Of a stretch of DNA of 64,000 nucleotides, positions 58,593 through 64,000 are shown piece by piece. The DNA lies in assembly GCA_003993805.1 (NCBI GenBank), contig RSEF01000002.1:69621346-69685345 (forward strand), read 5' to 3'. The stretch comes from Himantopus leucocephalus (taxonomy: Eukaryota > Chordata > Aves > Charadriiformes > Recurvirostridae). The notes beneath the pieces are model-generated. The model was given only the letters and a program-made list of their open reading frames with translations, did not search any database and was not told the DNA's origin. The stretch's first letter is position 1; the number at the start of each line of letters is the position of its first letter. A program made the position numbers and the translations under genes.

Positions 58593-61500
58593 CCATTTCT
58601 CCCCACTCTTTGCAGTTTGGTGTACAACCTATATACGTTGAAAGGCCATGCGAGCAATTTAACAAGAGCTTTCTCTGAGTTTTTACCCTATCCTGGTAAA
58701 CCATGAACAGCTGTCCCATGAATTTCCATTCTTTTTTACTTTAACCAGGAACAACAAACCCATGGCTTGTATACTCTTCACCATCTGTGATGGGAGTGAG
58801 GAGTAGTTCAATAGGGGACCTTATTTCATATGGGGAGTTGCTTTTTTCTTTTTCTTCTTTTTTTTGCTTAGTTACTTCATAAACTGTAGTTCCAGTTACC
58901 ACTTAGCTCTCAGTGGCATTTCCATATCACAGAGCTGTTGCTTCATTCCAGGTTTTCAACAACTGAAATATATCATGGGATTTTGTTGTAATGCAGGAAA
59001 TTGCCTTCACATTAACAATCTGCCACTTCTGTAAACAAGAAATCCACTGATGTGACATGTCAGCGCTCAACAGGAGGAGTCCTGACTACCTTAGCAAACC
59101 AATACATTCCTCAACGGAAAACCTGGGTGCTAGGCATACCTATGTAATGACAGAATTGTCCTCGCATATTTTTAGGGCAGGGGCTAGGTGCTTGCTCAGG
59201 ATAGTTGGAGGCAGAGGACGTGCACTGGAATCCCTCCAAGCCTGCTCTTTAAGTGCACTTTGCTACCAAAGTTCCCTGAGGTCACGGGGTTGCATGTGGG
59301 GATTTTTTTTCCCCTCCCTTTAATAGCATTTTAATAGCAGTATGTTATTGTAGATGATAATATAGCTTTTCTAGCTAAGCCCACTTGTCTCTCATGTAGG
59401 CCGCTTATTCTCGCCTGCTAGCACGGCTGCTTTGACTACGTAATGACAGCTGTGTGGATATATGGACTGTGGCAATGGGCTGGCAGCCACTTCATTGTCA
59501 GCTCCCCTTTGTTCTCCCAGAAAAGAGAAGGCACAATAGGGAAGGTTTCATCCACATGTCAGACATATGAGGGACAAAGGGATGATGGGAACTGACTGAA
59601 CTACATGATCCAAGTCACGCCGAGAAGTACGGCTCTTTCAGCTCAGTTTAGCAACGGTGCTGTGGCCAGCCATCGTGCTGGTTGTAATTAGCCAACAAGC
59701 AATTAAGTTACGGTAAAGTCTCTGCACTACCTTAGACTTTGCGAAAGGCCATTTCACATGGTGGGTTTTAGGGGGCGCATTAACCCTTTGCACCTGAGAC
59801 GCCTCTCGGGTTGGTGGTGGATGTTCAGCATGGGAGCAAGGCAGGGTTTGTCGGAGAGATGGGACCTTTTCTTGGGGCAGCTCAGTCCTCTCGGGAGGAA
59901 GCAGCAGCTCTCTGGCTCATGAAAGTCCTTAATCAGGTCTAAAGCAGAGAAGCAGCAGACATCAAAGCGAAATCCAGGTTGAGAACAATTGCTCTGAGAT
60001 TAACTGGAAATGTTAATCAGCTAAACTCTCTGAGAGAAAACATGGTTGGTACCTGAGGAGCAGAGGGAACGCCAGTAAAGAGCATGGTGGTAAGGTGGCA
60101 GTTTCCTATAAGAAAACCAGAGGGACGAAGTAGTTCATAGCCTGTGGCACAGATTAGCGTGAGGAGAAAAATTATAATCTCATAAAACTCAGTATTTATT
60201 TTTGAGTCTGCACTTTTACATATTTGGTAGACATATAAGCCCCATTGCAGGGTCCTCGTTTGAAAGTGTTACACTTCATCTATTGCACAGTATTTCCTGA
60301 GAGCTTTCACCTGCCACAGCCAAATATGGGTCATCTTAAGGGAATCCCCTTCAGATCGTCTCCCCAGACCAGCTTACACAACGTTTTCATGGGATGCCTC
60401 TGTCTAAAATAAGAAGCTCAGGTCACCAGAGATGAGGGGGAAAGAAAAGAGGGGATGGTAAATGTGTCCAGGTTGGATTTTTCAGTAGTCTCATTTTTAC
60501 TGCACTATCTCTACATAACTGTAAACCCTCAGGAAAGATGGATATTAAACCTATGGAGAATATGACTGAAAAAATTTAGCATAATGATTTTAATCAGAAA
60601 GTGCCTGTTTGGTAGCTGGAACTTTTTGGATGAAAGAGGCAATAGAGAGGTTTAGTTTGTTTTTTTTTTAAGGAAGAAAAAATGTGGTTATAATTGTTAA
60701 ACTGGTGTGACGAGTGTGGTTTTGCAATTGGATGTGACTTGTGTAACAAGTACCAGTGCAACCCTTCACAATTAGGCAAATTTACATTTTTGTCTGAACC
60801 AAACAGAATTCAGAATATCCTATCAAGATTTTTATTTTGTCCTAATTTGGACTGGAAAATATTTTGATAATGCGAAAAACTCACAGGATGGGGAAATAGT
60901 TTCCTGATGTTTTCTACCAAGGTGAATCCCTAAAGTGTTGTTTTGTTTTGGTGTTTTTTTTTTTTTACTTGCTATCTCTTTAATGCTATGACTTAAAAAC
61001 CAAAAAGTTATTTGGAATTTCTCAGAGCTTCGATCTATGTAATCTTGTATCTCCTACTGTTGTCAAATAAAGGTATTTAGTACCTGTACTGAATTAGAGA
61101 AATTATATGTAGTTATATTTCAAATCTATTTGTTGGATTACCAGTGGTTACAGGATGAGTTGGTTTATCTGTGAGTTTCAGTGAACTGAAGTTAAAAAAT
61201 TTATTTCACCAGGGTTCACAGTTCCCAAGTTTTGTCTGAAATCCTGAGCTTTACATAGAGACTCCTGAGCCTGTGGCCTCCCGCAAGAAGGTACGCAGGA
61301 AAAACAGTTTATTTCGGAGAAGGTAGAAAGCTTTACTCAGTTGTCAGATCCAGAACCTTTGCTCTTAATTCTGTATGTCCAGCTACCAAAAGACAAAGAA
61401 GTTCCTCTGATAAAGTGTTTTTTATTATGCATATAGTGGTAAATACTGAAGATGTTGCAATAGGGCATAAACTCTATGTGCCTATTATAGACCTATTATG

Positions 61501-63228
61501 TCTCGTGATCCTTAACATTCAGTTCTCTCTACCTCTTTCCTTACTCACTGGCAGCCACAGGCACCTCTGCAGACAGATATCAAAAATACTGTGCCAGGAG
61601 CGCAGGTTTCCCATGTCCCCAGACCTTAAGCTCTACCCAAGGTGGCATCCCAGTGGTATGGGATCCCTGTTCAGCTTTTAAACAAGGTAATGGTTTTATT
61701 AATCTTGGGCGTCTGGCTTCAGAAAGATATCCCTTCTGCTTAGCTTCGAGAGTCTGGGGATACGTCACACAATTGAGTACTTCAGTCTTTGGAAATATAA
61801 ATTCTCCAAGAGTTGTGCTGTTAGGTATAATGCAGCCAAAGAAAATGGCATAAATATAGTAATAATCACACTATACTACACTATTGCAGGGACCTAATAT
61901 GAAACAAAAATGGATTATCCAGAAAGTGTGTTACTGGAGATATTACTTTCTCATGGAAATGTATTTTTTAATAAAATTACGTTTCTGATGCCATTTATAC
62001 TGGTGTAATGCTAATGGCCTCACTCTGCTCTGGCATGAGATTTCCTCCAGTCTGTATAAAATCCCTATGAGATGAGATGAATGTGAGGTGCCAAAGAGGA
62101 GCTCAACCATCTTGAAATTGGTATTTGCATTTGTGAATTCAAAAGTATTTGCTGCTTTGTAAAGAAGAGAAGAAATTCTAAAAAAGTGCAGTGGTAAATA
62201 TCTGAAATATGTGCTGTAGTCTAATAAAAAAAAGCCTAAAATGATGATATGAAAAATAGAGGCGTTGGAAAAATAGTGTAAAAATGAAATCCTAGTGAAA
62301 GTATAATGTGTGCCTTGGTGCAGAGGATGGCCCAGCAGATCAGTAGTGGCATGTGAGAGGAGCACTGTTTCTTACCCTAACCTCCAGCCACCTCTGAGAC
62401 TGTACGTCCATCCCTTGAACTGTGAAAGGTACCTATATGTTTTTTGATGTTTGTGCATAGGTGTGGCAAGCCCCCGGCCGGCATCGTGTTGTACCCATGC
62501 AGAAGAGACCTGCAAGGAGAGGGCTGCCCCCTGCCTCAATATGATCTCGGAGGCTGATCTGAAAAACCACCTGCAGTTTAACCAAAACCTGTTTTCAGCA
62601 TATTTTTCAGGCTAACAGTGACAGACATCCCACGTGCTGGCAGGCATCCACTTCTGCCTGCCCAAAGCCGCAAAGAGTCGTCAGGAATTAGGGAATTTGT
62701 TGTCTGCCTGATTGCTTTTCCACACTTAAGCTATACATAGCACTGTTAGCTTGGGATCATTTAAGGCTCCTTCATATCGCTTTTGTTCCCCAGTATTCAC
62801 AGGGGTGACAGTGCAGACAGGGTTTGATCTCCACTGTTTTACTCCAAGGTACGTTCACAAATGTGTTGCTATTGAGCTCTAATCCAATCAGGGCAGAAAG
62901 TCAGCCCCTAGGCTTGGATCTAAATCCACTGGGCACAGTGACCGGAGCGGGACTCCGGCCTCTCTCCTTTCCCTCTGCTTGTTTCTCATCAAAGCCCTGG
63001 TTCACTGAAGCTCTTGGAAATGTAGTTAAAAATGAACTATATTTTAGTTTATATATTGTAAGGATGTGCTTGAATCCAGATAGTTCAGGAAAAATTAATT
63101 TGAGTTGTTTGGCTAATTTAGGCCGATTGTGCCAAACTGCACAATTTCTCCCTTGAACAGGGAGAATTGGATAGCTGGGTCCTACTACAGGTTTTGTTTT
63201 GTTGATTTGTATTTTCCCTGACGAAAGA
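58593..63228. other. Non-coding, nothing recognised
   Basis: No supported gene. Minus frames at 61943-62365 (140 codons) and 62901-63299 (132 codons) and plus frame 62824-63156 (110 codons) have no domain. Confidence 0.5.
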
Positions 63229-63246
63229 TAATAAATAAATAAATGA
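63229..63246. repeat. (TAAA)n microsatellite
   Basis: ATAATAAATAAATAAATGATAAA: three to four TAAA units, AT-rich context. Confidence 0.85.
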
Positions 63247-63431
63247 TAAATCCTTGTTCTGTCTCTAAAATAGAAAGCCTTTTTAAAGTGTGTGTGCATA
63301 CTTTCTTTAATTCTACTTAGAAGATATAATTAAATTTATTTTTAGGCACATAAAATAAGACAACTTTTCTGTCTTTATAACTTTGTGATTATTGTGGAGA
63401 ATGAGGAAGATATTTTTCCAGTGTACTGTAG

Positions 63432-63475
63432 ATGACATGCTCATCTCGTGCTCACAGTTAAGATGACATGCTCAT
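63432..63475. repeat. Short direct repeat
   Basis: GATGACATGCTCATCT occurs twice, about 30 bases apart. Origin unknown; probably a small local duplication. Confidence 0.8.
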
Positions 63476-63499
63476 CTTCCTGCTGCACTTTAAATCCCT

Positions 63500-64000
63500 C
63501 CTTAAGAATACGTATTTGGGAAAAAGATATTTCATTGCATGGAGAAATAATCCTTTCCAGCAATGAAAATTCCAACAGTCTACAGAAGAAATTCCTATTA
63601 AGCAAAATGTTCTATAGATGAGCATTCAAAGGAAGCTACCCTGAAAACGTATCGTTCATGTTTGAACATATTATCTAATTGCAATCAAATCTGACAATAT
63701 TAAAGTAATACGTTATATGGCCTGACAATTAATGCGTTAAGTATGTATTGAAGCAGACATTTACATGCCAAATATAATAGCGGATTTTAAAAAATAAGTA
63801 CTATTTAAATGAATACAAATAAACGGCTAATTTTGCAAAATGTTCCTGTGGAATTATAGCTGGTTGATTACATATATAATTCTAAAATTTTTTAAATATG
63901 TCTTTTAAAAATAAATAGCTGTAACTAAAATAATTCATTAAGAGTAGGTAGACTTAAAATATATGACTCTGTTTTTTGTCAGGTTTATTCAAATAAATTC
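63500..64000. other. AT-rich end block, no gene
   Basis: Clearly AT-richer than the rest of the window, with many TAAT/ATTA cores and no open frame of note. It could be part of a regulatory or conserved non-coding element continuing beyond the window, but nothing in this sequence alone proves that. Confidence 0.3.

Noticed and set aside
61530..61687. Exon-like segment bounded by an acceptor-like CTGGCAG and a donor-like AAG/GTAATG
   Set aside because: The peptide is not recognisable and no partner exon is visible.

Overview
This looks like a non-coding stretch of a bird chromosome. Two chicken-repeat-1 (CR1) LINE 3' ends carry the typical octamer tail (minus strand 12183-12632; plus strand 46376-46417). 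There is a gamma-like endogenous retrovirus with an avian-type envelope, and the rest is thinly scattered, very old LINE and SINE relics. I cannot name the species. No host protein-coding gene, tRNA, rRNA or CRISPR array can be supported. The many open frames of 60-175 codons outside the provirus look like chance or shadow frames.

Layout. 1-4328 holds a degenerate provirus on the minus strand. Reading right to left it has a 5' LTR (about 3670-4328), a leader with two candidate primer-binding sites, a gag broken by several stops and frameshifts (3318-1903), a deletion that removes protease, reverse transcriptase, RNase H and most of integrase, the integrase C-terminal tail (about 1850-1547), a broken env (1550-307), a polypurine tract (250-265) and the first part of the 3' LTR (249-1). 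The left edge of the window cuts the 3' LTR. None of its proteins can be made intact.

4329-64000 is intergenic or intronic DNA. It contains a CR1 copy, a gap-interrupted CR1 tail, a reverse-transcriptase relic of an ancient L2/CR1-group LINE inside a 200-codon open frame (40002-40256), LINE-type 3' tails near 9240 and 36111, several MIR/CORE-SINE-like relics (about 6105, 37481, 48570, 58467), an unclassified pair of diverged 87-bp direct repeats (19999 and 20615), simple repeats, a perfect 16-bp palindrome at 41392 and an AT-rich block at the right end.

Assembly quality matters here. Three single-N positions (10885, 43487, 43693) each sit between two nearly identical direct copies of 104, 38 and 41 bp, which points to unmerged contig ends rather than real tandem duplications. 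Larger gaps lie at 32897-32929 and 46276-46375, both beside homopolymer or simple sequence. I found no convincing new gene system; the best leads are the structure of the provirus, the old LINE frame and the N-flanked false duplications.
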